This document shows, in pieces, positions 28,891 to 39,245 of a DNA stretch of 51,437 bases. The DNA comes from Erysipelotrichaceae bacterium. Its GTDB lineage: Bacteria; Bacillota_I; Bacilli_A; RFN20; CAG-826. The position numbers and the translations under genes were made by a program. Within the stretch, counting starts at the first letter, position 1. The number at the start of each line of letters is the position of its first letter. Location: positions 1 to 51,437 of the forward strand of contig JALFFX010000009.1 of the NCBI GenBank assembly GCA_022777645.1, in the 5' to 3' direction. Under the pieces are notes generated by a model. The model was not told the DNA's origin and searched no databases. It saw only the letters and a program-made list of their open reading frames with translations.

Positions 28891-30962
28891 ATAAATACGT
28901 CGCTAGATTAATATCTTGGAACAGTTTTTGTCTTGATAATAATATTTTATTTTCAGAAGGTTATATTTGTTTTGATAATGAACAAATTTCTTTTTGCTTT
29001 TTAAATAAAAACGATAAATTTTCATTTTTTGAATTTGATTATGATAAAGAAGTTTTAGGTCATGACATTTATCTTCTTTTAGATAACAAACGCTTTGAAA
29101 TCGATATCAACTTTATTTGCTTAGATAAAACTTTTGATGATTTATATTTTTATAACGAGAATGATTTAGGAGCGATTTATAAAAAAGAATATACAACTTT
29201 TAAAATTTGGCTCCCGTTAGCGTTTAAAATCAATGTGCTTATCGATGATAATCGCTATGAAATGAAGCGTTTAGATAAAGGTGTTTTTTCTTGTGTTGTT
29301 TCTAAAGATCTAGATGGCGCTTCATATTTATATGAAGTATTTATTAACAACAAGATAATTACAATTACCGATCCATATGGATTTTCTGCCATATCAAATC
29401 ATAAAAAAAGCGCGGTTGTCGATTTATCAAAATTAAATGAAATTGATGATTATGATTCACTTTTACCAAATATAAAGCCAATTGAATCAACAATTTATGA
29501 GCTCAATGTTCGCGATTTTACAATCGATGAAAATACATCAATTATCAATAAAGGAAAATATTTAGGACTTTGCGAAGAAAACGCAACAACAAAAAATAAT
29601 CATCCAGCAGGTTTATCATATTTAAAAATGCTTGGATTTTCTCATATCCAATTAATGCCAGTTTTAGATTTTAAAACCGTTGATGAAAATAATCCGAATG
29701 ATAAATACAATTGGGGTTATGATCCGATAAGCTTTTTTACACTTGAAGGTTCTTATTCGCTTAACCCAAATGATCCTTATTCAAGGATGATTGAATTTAA
29801 ACAATTAGTGTCTTCATTCCATAAAAATAAAATGAGAGTCGTTCTCGATGTTGTTTATAATCACATCTATGATGTGAAAAATACAAATTTTGGGAAAATT
29901 ATGCCTCTTTATTATTTTAGATGTGATGAAAATGGAGAATTTTTAGATCATAGTTACTGCGGCAATGAATTTGCAAGCGAAAGAAAAATGGTCCAAAAAT
30001 TAATGCTTGATAGCATCTCTTTCTTATTAACAAATTATCATGTCGATGGCTTTAGATTTGATTTAATGGGTTTATTAGATGTTAATACCATGAACAAAAT
30101 TTCTTCTTTAGCAAAATCGATAAAAAGCGATGTGATGTTATATGGCGAAGGCTGGAATATGGCTGATTATACTTTTGATAACAGCAAATTATCGACTATT
30201 GAAAATTCATCACTTCTTCCAGATTATAGTTTCTTTAACGATCGATACCGCAATATAATTCGTGGTCATGGCGATAAAGCGAAATTATATGAAAATGGCT
30301 ATCTTTTAGGAAATCTTGATTATAAATATGGTTTTGAATTTGCCTATCTTGGAACATGTGTTGATATAACTTATCCAAAATTATTTAACAAATTTTCAAA
30401 ATCAATAAATTATGTTGAATGCCATGATAACGCTACATTATTTGATATAATCAAATATTCTACAAATATTTCTGATATTTATCGTCAAATAAAGAAAATA
30501 AATAAATTATTATCACTTTCTTTCGGTATTCCTTTTTTCCATCAAGGCCAAGAAATTGGACTTTCTAAACATAAACATCACAACACATATAACGAAGGTG
30601 ATAAATATAATAAATTTTCTTATCTTCAACTCGATAAAAATTTTGATATGGCAAATTCTATTAGCTATTATCTAAAATTAAGAAAATCGATATCTTTGTT
30701 TAGCATAGATGATCCAAACAAAATCATTGATAGAATTGATTATAAATATCACGGCGATGTTTTAGATATTACTTTACATGATTTTGATAAAACACTTCAT
30801 TTATTAATAAATGAAAGCGATAAAGGCCGTTGTCTAAAATTAGATAAAAAAGTTAAATTTTACATTTTGAAAGAATATCAAAAAAATGATTTAAATATTG
30901 AATTTGAATCAATTAATTTATCACCTTTCCAAGTCTCAATCTTTGTCGATGTTGAAAATTAA
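28887..30962 (+). CDS. type I pullulanase / alpha-amylase family glycosidase
   Basis: GH13 motifs 'VVLDVVYNHIYD', 'DGFRFDLMGLLD', 'LYGEGWNM'; ATGA overlap with acpS. Confidence 0.9.
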   Translation: MNKYVARLISWNSFCLDNNILFSEGYICFDNEQISFCFLNKNDKFSFFEFDYDKEVLGHDIYLLLDNKRFEIDINFICLDKTFDDLYFYNENDLGAIYKKEYTTFKIWLPLAFKINVLIDDNRYEMKRLDKGVFSCVVSKDLDGASYLYEVFINNKIITITDPYGFSAISNHKKSAVVDLSKLNEIDDYDSLLPNIKPIESTIYELNVRDFTIDENTSIINKGKYLGLCEENATTKNNHPAGLSYLKMLGFSHIQLMPVLDFKTVDENNPNDKYNWGYDPISFFTLEGSYSLNPNDPYSRMIEFKQLVSSFHKNKMRVVLDVVYNHIYDVKNTNFGKIMPLYYFRCDENGEFLDHSYCGNEFASERKMVQKLMLDSISFLLTNYHVDGFRFDLMGLLDVNTMNKISSLAKSIKSDVMLYGEGWNMADYTFDNSKLSTIENSSLLPDYSFFNDRYRNIIRGHGDKAKLYENGYLLGNLDYKYGFEFAYLGTCVDITYPKLFNKFSKSINYVECHDNATLFDIIKYSTNISDIYRQIKKINKLLSLSFGIPFFHQGQEIGLSKHKHHNTYNEGDKYNKFSYLQLDKNFDMANSISYYLKLRKSISLFSIDDPNKIIDRIDYKYHGDVLDITLHDFDKTLHLLINESDKGRCLKLDKKVKFYILKEYQKNDLNIEFESINLSPFQVSIFVDVEN

Positions 30963-30990
30963 CATAAATTGATAAATAATTTATACGGTT

Positions 30991-31803
30991 ATGAGAAAGT
31001 TTTTTACTTGGTTAAAAGTTATTGCTAAAGTTCTCCCTTCTTTACTTCATTATTATTTTTCCGTTGTTTTAAAACAAATTAGACACAAAGAAAAATATTC
31101 TATTAATCTTCGTTATCAAAACTTTCGATTAATGGTTATTAAAATCTTGAATGCTTTTAACGTTAAAATAATTGTTGAAGGTAAAAATTATTTAAATGAA
31201 CTTAATGAAAAAGGATTATATCTTGCTAACCATGTTGGGGGTATTGATCCTTTAGTTTTAGTGGCAATAAGCGAAAAACCGATTACATTTGCTGCTAAAA
31301 AAGAACTTGGCAATAAAATTGTGATCCGTGAAATTAAACAATTGCTCGATTTAATTTTATTAGATCGCGAAAATGTGATGAATCAAATCCATGAAATTAA
31401 AACGATGGTAAATACCATCAAAGATCCAAAAGGCTTTAATCTAGGCATTTTTCCTGAAGGTACAAGAAATAAACAATTAGATGATAAATGTTTAGAATTC
31501 AAAGCTGGTTCAGTTAAAGTTGGCTATATGGCGAAAGCTAAAATTGTCCCAATTACAATTTGGGGGACATTCCGCGTTTTATCGAAAAAGCATTATTTGA
31601 AAGAATATCCTATTTTTGTTAAATTTGATGAACCAATCGGTCCAAACGATTACAGCAATATTTCAAGTGCCGAATTAGCGGAAAATATCCGTCAACAAGT
31701 TAGTAAGAATTTAATTAGTATTAAAGAAAAAGATAAATTATTTATCGCAAACCAAAAAATTGGCAAAAAGCGTATCGAATACGAAACAAGCTATAAATAT
31801 TAA
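30991..31803 (+). CDS. plsC: 1-acyl-sn-glycerol-3-phosphate acyltransferase-like
   Basis: 'LANHVGGIDPLVLV' (HX4D) and 'FPEGTRNK'. Confidence 0.88.
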   Translation: MRKFFTWLKVIAKVLPSLLHYYFSVVLKQIRHKEKYSINLRYQNFRLMVIKILNAFNVKIIVEGKNYLNELNEKGLYLANHVGGIDPLVLVAISEKPITFAAKKELGNKIVIREIKQLLDLILLDRENVMNQIHEIKTMVNTIKDPKGFNLGIFPEGTRNKQLDDKCLEFKAGSVKVGYMAKAKIVPITIWGTFRVLSKKHYLKEYPIFVKFDEPIGPNDYSNISSAELAENIRQQVSKNLISIKEKDKLFIANQKIGKKRIEYETSYKY

Positions 31804-33062
31804 TTGATTTGTTTTCTTAGCCCTTTTGGATAAAGATTTTTTAATTTTTTTAAGCGGTTTTGCGTTGAAGAAATATTATATTTTTCATATGCAATAAAAT
31901 GATATTCTTTATCATCATCAATATTTATTTCTTCCCCTAATATATATTTTTTAGCATCGGATAAGGAAACATGAATAGATGATTTATCATCTATATAATG
32001 TGAATAATGATGCGAATATATCATCTTATTTGATATTTCTGATTTAACAAACAAGCCAGGGCGAATCGATATATTAATCAAATCATCATAGCCTTTATAA
32101 AATAATTTAAAGTAATTATTTATTGATGAAGTTCCTTTTCCTTGGCTTTTTCTTATTATTTGTTTTTCTTCTTTTTTAATCTCAGAAATAAGTTCGCCTG
32201 GTTTTGTGATGAGGGCAATAAAATGTCCTTCACCCACGAATCTATTTGGGAATAAGTGAATTGCTTCTTTCATTTCTTTAGAACGGTAAAACATATCATT
32301 TTCAGGAAGAGGAAGTAGTTTTGCATCGCTATTTTTTAATAAATGAAATACAACTTCTTCGTCTTCTTCATATGAATATGAACATGTTGAATAAATAAGT
32401 TTTCCGCCCTCTTTTAAAAATGAATATGCCAAAAGTATTAATTCTTTTTGGATCTTGCTTAAACGAGTTACTTTTTCATAACTCCAATCATTTTTCATTT
32501 CTTCGCTGCGCCTAAACATTCCGCTTCCAGAGCATGGGGCATCGAGTATTATTGCATCAAATCTATTTTCGAGATTTTTTATCTTTGATAAATCTTTATT
32601 TAATACAACTATATTTGAGATTCCAAGTCGCTCAATATTTGATAAAAGATGTTGGACGCGTGATGAAGATATATCATTTGCATAAATAATCCCTTCTTCA
32701 TTACATAATAATGAAGTCATAATGCTTTTCCCGCCTGGCGCTGCACACATATCAAGAATTTGTCCCTTTCCTTTTGGATTTAAAAAATAAGGGACAAGTG
32801 AAGCGCTTGGATCTTGAATATAATATAAGCCTAATTCGTGATAGATGTTTTTTCCAGCATCAAATTCATCTTTATTATATAAATAACAATGAGGGACAAT
32901 AGGGTGTTTTCGAAGAGCAGGAAATTTTTTGATAAATTCGTCATCACTTATTTTTCTTGTATTAATAAACAACCCTTTGTGTTCATTAAGTGAGAAAGAG
33001 GCGATTAAATCACCAATAAATTCGCTAGATAAATATTTCTTTAAATGCTCTTTGAAATCCAT
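31800..33062 (-). CDS. RsmB/RsmF-like rRNA (cytosine-C5) methyltransferase
   Basis: 'DMCAAPGGKSIMTSLL', 'LDAPCSGSGMFRR', 'YSTCSYSYEEDEEVV'. Confidence 0.92.
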   Translation of the reverse strand: MDFKEHLKKYLSSEFIGDLIASFSLNEHKGLFINTRKISDDEFIKKFPALRKHPIVPHCYLYNKDEFDAGKNIYHELGLYYIQDPSASLVPYFLNPKGKGQILDMCAAPGGKSIMTSLLCNEEGIIYANDISSSRVQHLLSNIERLGISNIVVLNKDLSKIKNLENRFDAIILDAPCSGSGMFRRSEEMKNDWSYEKVTRLSKIQKELILLAYSFLKEGGKLIYSTCSYSYEEDEEVVFHLLKNSDAKLLPLPENDMFYRSKEMKEAIHLFPNRFVGEGHFIALITKPGELISEIKKEEKQIIRKSQGKGTSSINNYFKLFYKGYDDLINISIRPGLFVKSEISNKMIYSHHYSHYIDDKSSIHVSLSDAKKYILGEEINIDDDKEYHFIAYEKYNISSTQNRLKKLKNLYPKGLRKQIN

Positions 33063-33147
33063 ATAAATAGGTTACCATAAAAGCGCTTTAATTATTAGAT
33101 TTATTAATAATAAAACTATGTTATAATGATTTCGAGGTTTTAATTTT

Positions 33148-34449
33148 ATGAGAATGGTAGATATTATTACAAAAAAACGTGACGGCGGCATTTTAACAGA
33201 TGAAGAAATTTCATTTTTTGTTAAAGGATATGTCGACGGAAAAATACCTGATTACCAAGTTAGCGCATTGCTAATGGCAATTTTATTCAAAGGTATGAGC
33301 AATGAAGAAATTGTTACTCTTACCGATCGCATGGAACACAGTGGTGATGTCATGGATTTATCATCAATTAAAGGCGTAAAAGTTGATAAACATTCAACTG
33401 GTGGTGTCGGTGATAAAACAAGTATTGCCCTTGGACCAATGGTCGCTGCTTGTGGTGCGAAACTTGCGAAAATGTCAGGACGTGGATTAGGCCATACCGG
33501 TGGCACACTTGATAAGCTTGAATCAATTCCAGGCATGCAAGTATTTGTTTCCGAAGAACATTTTATTAAACAAGTCAACGATATTGGCTGCGCGATTATT
33601 GGGCAAACAGGAACCTTGGTTCCTGCCGATAAAAAGCTTTATGCTTTACGCGATGTTACAGGCACAGTTGAATCAATTCCATTAATTGCTAGTTCAGTTA
33701 TGTCGAAAAAACTTGCTAGCGGTTCAGATTGCATCCTTCTCGATGTTAAATTCGGCAATGGTGCATTTATGAAAAATGCTCAAAAAGCTAAAGAACTCGC
33801 CACTATTATGTGCAATATTGGTAATGCCCTTGGTCGTGATACTAGAGCAGTCTTAACCGATATGGAACAACCTTTAGGACTTGCTGTTGGTAATGCCCTT
33901 GAAGTCAAAGAAGCAATTGCGACATTAAAAGGCGAAGGACCAAAAGACTTCACTGATTTATGTTTAAGAAGTGGAGCAATTATGCTTGAACAAGCAAAAA
34001 TTGTCGAAAGTGAAGAAGAAGGCATTAAAATGCTTCAAAAAGTTATCGATGATGGATCTGCTTTAAATAAATTAAAAGAAATGGTTAAAGCCCAAGGTGG
34101 TGACGTTTCATATATTGAGCATCCTGAAAAATTTGAATTATCAAAACACATCGTTGAAGTAAAAGCCAATAAAGATGGTTATGTTAAACGCATTGTCGCA
34201 TTAGAAATTGGTGAATCTGCGATGAGACTTGGTGCAGGTCGAGAAACATTTGATGATGTTATCGATATGAGCGCTGGTATTGTCTTAAACAAAAAAGTTG
34301 GCGATAAAGTTAAAAAAGGTGAAACATTGTGCGTTGTTCACACAAATAAAGATGAATTCGCTTCCATCTTAAAAGATATTGAAAATTCGTTTATTATTGT
34401 TGATGAATTTGTAGCAGTTCCACCTACAGTTCATGATTATATCCATTAA
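33148..34449 (+). CDS. pdp: pyrimidine-nucleoside phosphorylase
   Basis: 'DKHSTGGVGDKTSIALGPMVAACGAKLAKMSGRGLGHTGGTLDKLESIPG'. Confidence 0.97.
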   Translation: MRMVDIITKKRDGGILTDEEISFFVKGYVDGKIPDYQVSALLMAILFKGMSNEEIVTLTDRMEHSGDVMDLSSIKGVKVDKHSTGGVGDKTSIALGPMVAACGAKLAKMSGRGLGHTGGTLDKLESIPGMQVFVSEEHFIKQVNDIGCAIIGQTGTLVPADKKLYALRDVTGTVESIPLIASSVMSKKLASGSDCILLDVKFGNGAFMKNAQKAKELATIMCNIGNALGRDTRAVLTDMEQPLGLAVGNALEVKEAIATLKGEGPKDFTDLCLRSGAIMLEQAKIVESEEEGIKMLQKVIDDGSALNKLKEMVKAQGGDVSYIEHPEKFELSKHIVEVKANKDGYVKRIVALEIGESAMRLGAGRETFDDVIDMSAGIVLNKKVGDKVKKGETLCVVHTNKDEFASILKDIENSFIIVDEFVAVPPTVHDYIH

Positions 34450-34901
34450 TGAAATTAATTGTTCAAAACGTTCTTAACGCCAGTGTTGAAATCAATCAAA
34501 AAATCGTGGGAAAAATATCTCACGGTTTTTGTGTTTTTGTTGGTTTTACTAATGGCGATAATGAATATATTGTTGATAAAATGGTTGATAAATTAGTAAA
34601 TATGCGCGTTTTTATGGATGAAAACGGCAAAACCAATTTATCACTTAAAGATATAAATGGTGAAATTTTATCGATATCACAATTTACTTTATATGCATCT
34701 TTTAAAGACGGAAGAAGACCTTCATTTGTTGATGCCTTAAAACCAGCTGAGGCTAGTAAATTATATTCATATTTTAATGATTCATTAAAAAGGCATAATA
34801 TCAATATAGCAACTGGTCAATTTGGGGCAGATATGAAAATATCTTTAATTAATGACGGTCCTTTTACATCCATTCTTGATAGCAAGGAATTAATAAAATG
34901 A
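34449..34901 (+). CDS. dtd: D-aminoacyl-tRNA deacylase
   Basis: 'SISQFTLYASFKDGRRPSFVDA', 'GQFGADMKISLINDGPFT'. Confidence 0.96.
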   Translation: MKLIVQNVLNASVEINQKIVGKISHGFCVFVGFTNGDNEYIVDKMVDKLVNMRVFMDENGKTNLSLKDINGEILSISQFTLYASFKDGRRPSFVDALKPAEASKLYSYFNDSLKRHNINIATGQFGADMKISLINDGPFTSILDSKELIK

Positions 34902-36025
34902 AAGTAATGATTGGCTTAAGTGGTGGCGTTGATAGCGCAGTTGCTGCTTATTTATTAAAAGAGCAAGGTTATGATGTTGTCGCCGGTTTTATGAGAAACT
35001 GGGATGCTTTCGCAAATAATGATTTTTTAGGCAATCCGACAATTAATGATAATCAATGTCCACAAGAAAAAGATTATCAAGATGCCCAAAAAGTTGCTGA
35101 TCAATTAGGCATTCCATTGCTTCGCATCGATTTTATCAAAGAATATTGGGACAATGTTTTTACATATTTTATCGAAGAATATGAAAAAGGAAGAACACCA
35201 AATCCTGATATTTTATGTAATAAATATATAAAATTTGATGCTTTTTTAAATTTTGCAAAGAAAAATGGCTGCGATATGATTGCGATGGGACATTACGCAA
35301 AAAAAGTATTTAAAGATGGTCATTATTATTTAGCTAAATGCAAAGACGAAAACAAAGATCAAACATATTTTTTATCACAAATTAATGAAGAACAGATTAA
35401 ATCATGTCTCTTCCCATTAGCAGATGTTGATAAAAATGAGGTGCGCGCAATTGCCCACAAATTAAATCTTGTTATTGCTGATAAAAAAGATTCAACTGGT
35501 GTTTGCTTTATCGGCGAAAGAAATTTTCGAGAATTCTTAAAAAATTATATACCTGCGCAAAGTGGCGATATCATAGATATCGATACAAATAAAGTTATTG
35601 GAAAACATAAAGGTGTATATTATTACACAGTCGGCCAACATAAAGGTCTTGGCATCGGGGGAATAAGTGGTGAAACCGCAAGTGGCTGGTTCATTGTTAA
35701 AAAAGATGCCAAACATAATATTTTGTATGTAACACGTGGTGATACAACAAAATATCTAATGAGCAATAAATGCATTGTTCGCAAGCTCAACATCATCAAT
35801 GAAAATGAAATATTCCCACAAGAAGTCGGCGTTAAATTTAGATATCGTCAAAAAGATCATCCAGCAATCATTGAAAAAAACGCGGATGAAATAATTGTTA
35901 AATATGATTATTATAAAGCGGTAACCACAGGTCAAGAAGCTGTCTTTTATAACAAAGAAGGGTTAATGATTGCAAGCGGTACGATTGATGAAGTATATCG
36001 CGATGACGAAAGAATTGATATTTAA
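34898..36025 (+). CDS. mnmA: tRNA 2-thiouridine(34) synthase MnmA
   Basis: 'MIGLSGGVDSAVAAYLLKEQGYDV', 'NPDILCNKYIKF', 'KDSTGVCFIGER'. Confidence 0.98.
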   Translation: MKVMIGLSGGVDSAVAAYLLKEQGYDVVAGFMRNWDAFANNDFLGNPTINDNQCPQEKDYQDAQKVADQLGIPLLRIDFIKEYWDNVFTYFIEEYEKGRTPNPDILCNKYIKFDAFLNFAKKNGCDMIAMGHYAKKVFKDGHYYLAKCKDENKDQTYFLSQINEEQIKSCLFPLADVDKNEVRAIAHKLNLVIADKKDSTGVCFIGERNFREFLKNYIPAQSGDIIDIDTNKVIGKHKGVYYYTVGQHKGLGIGGISGETASGWFIVKKDAKHNILYVTRGDTTKYLMSNKCIVRKLNIINENEIFPQEVGVKFRYRQKDHPAIIEKNADEIIVKYDYYKAVTTGQEAVFYNKEGLMIASGTIDEVYRDDERIDI

Positions 36026-36047
36026 AAAGAGCACTTAAGTGCTCTTT
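36026..36047. terminator. Bidirectional terminator between mnmA and ABC operon
   Basis: AAAGAGCACTTAAGTGCTCTTT palindrome between convergent genes. Confidence 0.8.
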
Positions 36048-37050
36048 AATTTTGTTCGATTGCTTTTAAGTCCGCTTCTTCAAACATCTTAAGCAAATCT
36101 TCTGGGGTTAATTTCTTTTTTTCCTCGCCCTTAACATCTAAGATGATGTGACCTAAATGGAACATGATCAAACGATCACCATATGTTAAAGCGTCTTTCA
36201 TATTATGAGTAACCATTAAGGTTGTCATATTATTTTCACGAACGATTTTATTGGTTAATTCTAATACTTTACGAGCAGTTTTCGGGTCAAGCGCTGCTGT
36301 GTGTTCATCAAGCAATAATATTTGTTTTGTGATATCGAATCGCTTTGCCATTTTATCAAGCATCTTTTCTTTTTCTTCGCGAATCAATTCTTTTTTATTA
36401 GATGCATTTGATTTTAATATTTCATTTTTTGCGATTAAGAAATTATTTTTTTCTTCTTGTAAAGCGATTTCGAATTCTAATTTGGCGTTTTCATTTTGCG
36501 AAAATGTCATATAGTCTTTTTTCATCCTTTTCAAGGATGGACGGTCACGAAGCGTTGCCATCAGCAATGTCAAAGCTTGTCTTTGTCCGCCTGACATCAC
36601 TCCAACTTTTTGATTTAATCTTGTTTCAAGTCCGAGATCTAATCTTTTAAGTTGTTTAATAAAATATTCTTTATTTCTTTTGCTAAATCCCCATTTAATC
36701 GGTGAGTGAGTTTTACCTCTTAAAAAAGCGATTTCTAAGTTTTCAATAACCGACATATCGCCACTTGTCCCCATCATTGGGTCTTGAAATACTCTTCCAA
36801 AATAAGCAGCGCGTTTAAATTCTTTTAATTTTGTAATATCAACTCCATTTAATGTGATAGTGCCTTGATCTGGGGTAAGCGCCCCACTTACGACATTTAA
36901 TGTCGTAGATTTTCCAGAGCCATTGCCACCGATAATGGTGATGAATTCGCCTGGCTTTATTTGCAAGCTAATATTATCAAGAGCGACTCTCGTATCTTCT
37001 TTAGTACCAGTGAGATTAAATCTTTTAGTAACATGATTAAGTTCTAGCAT
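36046..37050 (-). CDS. ABC transporter ATP-binding protein (TrpX-type system) with large insertion before Walker B
   Basis: Walker A 'GGNGSGKSTT', 'VMSGGQRQALTLLMATL', 'ILLLDEHTAALDPKTA'; ~72 aa extra between signature and Walker B. Confidence 0.92.
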   Translation of the reverse strand: MLELNHVTKRFNLTGTKEDTRVALDNISLQIKPGEFITIIGGNGSGKSTTLNVVSGALTPDQGTITLNGVDITKLKEFKRAAYFGRVFQDPMMGTSGDMSVIENLEIAFLRGKTHSPIKWGFSKRNKEYFIKQLKRLDLGLETRLNQKVGVMSGGQRQALTLLMATLRDRPSLKRMKKDYMTFSQNENAKLEFEIALQEEKNNFLIAKNEILKSNASNKKELIREEKEKMLDKMAKRFDITKQILLLDEHTAALDPKTARKVLELTNKIVRENNMTTLMVTHNMKDALTYGDRLIMFHLGHIILDVKGEEKKKLTPEDLLKMFEEADLKAIEQN

Positions 37051-37053
37051 TTT

Positions 37054-38034
37054 TTAATCTCCTTTCGTGCCTAAGCGTTTATTTTTATGCTTAGTGATAA
37101 AATCTTTGATAAGCTGAATGCATAAAGCGAGTGTGATCAATATGGCGTATAAAAGTGATTTTAATTCTGTTGGAAGTCCAAGACGAGTAGCAATTGTAAC
37201 GATAATAAAATAGACAATTGAACCAAGAGCAACACTTATCAACCAGTTTTTAAAGCTTCTTTTGCCAAATATTGCTTCGCCAACAAGAATTGAAGCGAGT
37301 CCGATTACTAAATAACCAGATGCTGTAATAGCAGAGACAGCTTTTGCTTCTTGAACATATAAAGCACCTGCCAAACCGATTAAAGCATTAGAAATAGCAA
37401 TACATGTAATTGTGGCAATATTTGTATTAATGCCTTGAGCCTTGGCCATTTTTTCATTCATTCCAGTCGCTCTTATGGCCATTCCATATTGAGTGCCAAA
37501 GAAGAAATATATTGCAATCATCGCAAGCGATACAACGACAAACATAACAATAATCTTGATAATATCGCCCCATGGAGATGGAGTAATATACATTCCTACT
37601 GTTTCGTTATATTGCCAAGGGAAGAATAATGAATATATAGTTTGCTGAGGACCATTATATGAAATGGTGAATGATACTTGAGGTTTAAAAATACCTTCAT
37701 TATTGGCAAATCCCATAATAAGCAGTGCAATGGAAGCAGTTGCTGTTAATGTGATAATGCCACTTAATAATTTCGGAATCTTTAAGTATCTATTAAGGAC
37801 ACCGGTGATAATACCACATATTGCTCCTGATAAAACTGATGCGATAGTGGCGATAAACGGATTAACACCAATACAGATAAGCGTTCCACAAATGGCGGCT
37901 CCGATTAAGAAGCTGCCTTCGGCAGTAAGATCAGCAAAATCAAGCAAACGATATGTGAGGAAAATGCCAAGCGCTAACAAACAGCATGGAAGACCGCTAG
38001 ATAAAATATTTAAAATAATATCTAAGAAAGCCAT
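37054..38034 (-). CDS. ABC transporter permease
   Basis: 326 aa multi-TM; 'YRLLDFADLTAEGSFLIGAAICG' typical of the TrpX-associated permease family. Confidence 0.92.
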   Translation of the reverse strand: MAFLDIILNILSSGLPCCLLALGIFLTYRLLDFADLTAEGSFLIGAAICGTLICIGVNPFIATIASVLSGAICGIITGVLNRYLKIPKLLSGIITLTATASIALLIMGFANNEGIFKPQVSFTISYNGPQQTIYSLFFPWQYNETVGMYITPSPWGDIIKIIVMFVVVSLAMIAIYFFFGTQYGMAIRATGMNEKMAKAQGINTNIATITCIAISNALIGLAGALYVQEAKAVSAITASGYLVIGLASILVGEAIFGKRSFKNWLISVALGSIVYFIIVTIATRLGLPTELKSLLYAILITLALCIQLIKDFITKHKNKRLGTKGD

Positions 38035-39026
38035 TATTCGCTAATATCCCTACATTTATCGATGACTGATTGAGGAATTGTTACATTTGCGTCAGCGATG
38101 TTGCTGCTACACATAACATATTCACAATCCTCGGCAGTCATTGTTTTAACAGCAAGAGATGCTGCTGTTGCTTCTTTATTTAAAATCTTGGCAGCCATTT
38201 CCCCGGTTACTCTTCCAAGATTTGTGTAAGAAATTGATAAAGTGACATGTCCACAGCCTCTTGTCATGCCTTCTTCGCCGCAAACAACAATAATACCTTT
38301 TCCTCTAACCGCATTTTTTACTGCATCAGTATTTCCAGCAATATTGTTATCGGTTGGAATATATATTGCATCAAGTCCATCAGTGGCTGCTAAACTGCTA
38401 GCAGTTGCAGAAATATCACTAGCGCCTGTTGCAGTCATAGTAACAGCGCTCATTCCTAAAGATTCGATTGCAGTTTTAGCTTGTTGCCCTTGAACTACTG
38501 AATTTTGTTCTGTTTGTGTATATAAAATGCCGACCTTATCCGCAGCAGGATTACATTCTTTAATTAATTGAATTTGAGCATCGATTGGTTGAGCATCGCT
38601 TGTGCCGGTAACAAAGCCTGTTCCATTTTCTAAACTTGTTACCAAATTGGCACCAACAGGATCTGTGACTGCGGTGAATAATACTGGTTTAATTAAACCT
38701 TTATCAATTGATGCTGATTTTAATGCTTGAGCAGCACCTGTACCAATACCTAAAGTCATGTCGCATGTTGCAACTAAGTCTTTGGCAAATAAATTGATAT
38801 CAGCTTCTTTTCCACCAGCGTTGCGGTAGACAATTTGAACTTTCTTTTCATCGAAGCCTTTTTCTGCTAACGCGGCGATGAATCCGTTTTTAGCGTTTGA
38901 TAATGCTTCGTGTTCAACTGGTTGAAGAATACCAATTTTTATGACATCTTGACTATTACAGCCAGATAATACTGCTCCCATTGTCGATAAAGCAGCAAGT
39001 GTTAATACTAGATTTACTTTTTTCAT
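38034..39026 (-). CDS. ABC transporter substrate-binding lipoprotein (TrpX-like family)
   Basis: Lipobox 'LSGCNS'; 'KIGILQPVEHEALSNAKNGFIAALAEKGFDEKKVQIVYRNAGG'. Confidence 0.93.
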   Translation of the reverse strand: MKKVNLVLTLAALSTMGAVLSGCNSQDVIKIGILQPVEHEALSNAKNGFIAALAEKGFDEKKVQIVYRNAGGKEADINLFAKDLVATCDMTLGIGTGAAQALKSASIDKGLIKPVLFTAVTDPVGANLVTSLENGTGFVTGTSDAQPIDAQIQLIKECNPAADKVGILYTQTEQNSVVQGQQAKTAIESLGMSAVTMTATGASDISATASSLAATDGLDAIYIPTDNNIAGNTDAVKNAVRGKGIIVVCGEEGMTRGCGHVTLSISYTNLGRVTGEMAAKILNKEATAASLAVKTMTAEDCEYVMCSSNIADANVTIPQSVIDKCRDISE

Positions 39027-39046
39027 AATGATTGACCCCTTTCAAG

Positions 39047-39075
39047 AAAAAATGTTAGGTCGAACGCCTAACATT
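39047..39075 (-). terminator. Attenuator terminator in leader of ABC operon
   Basis: Minus strand AATGTTAGG-cgttcga-CCTAACATT followed by T run, ~20 nt before the substrate-binding protein ATG. Confidence 0.75.
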
Positions 39076-39092
39076 TATTTTATTAGGTGTTC
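39062..39092 (-). promoter_or_regulatory. Candidate antiterminator hairpin
   Basis: Minus-strand GAACACCTAA pairs with TTAGGCGTTC (one A/C mismatch), overlapping the terminator 5' arm. Confidence 0.65.
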
Positions 39093-39142
39093 AACTCTTT
39101 TGTTGTTTCCCACCTAAATTAATAACAAAAAGAAGTAGGAAA

Positions 39143-39208
39143 CTACCTAGTAAAATAAAAATAATAAAAATAGAAGGATGATTGAGTTAATAATTCTAAT
39201 TTGCTCAT
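39143..39208 (-). CDS. Putative Phe/Tyr-rich leader peptide MSKLELLTQSSFYFYYFYFTR
   Basis: 22 codons including stop; TTC TAT TTT TAT TAT TTT TAT TTT run; GAAAGGG SD-like sequence upstream; precedes nested alternative hairpins. Confidence 0.65.
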   Translation of the reverse strand: MSKLELLTQSSFYFYYFYFTR

Positions 39209-39245
39209 ACTCTTTTGCCCTTTCTATTTTTTGCTTGATGGGTTT

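Noticed and set aside
34499-34530. Terminator-like CGTGGG...CTCACG plus T-rich stretch inside dtd
   Set aside because: Weak stem inside the conserved dtd CDS; T-rich codons (GFCVFVGF) explain the tail.
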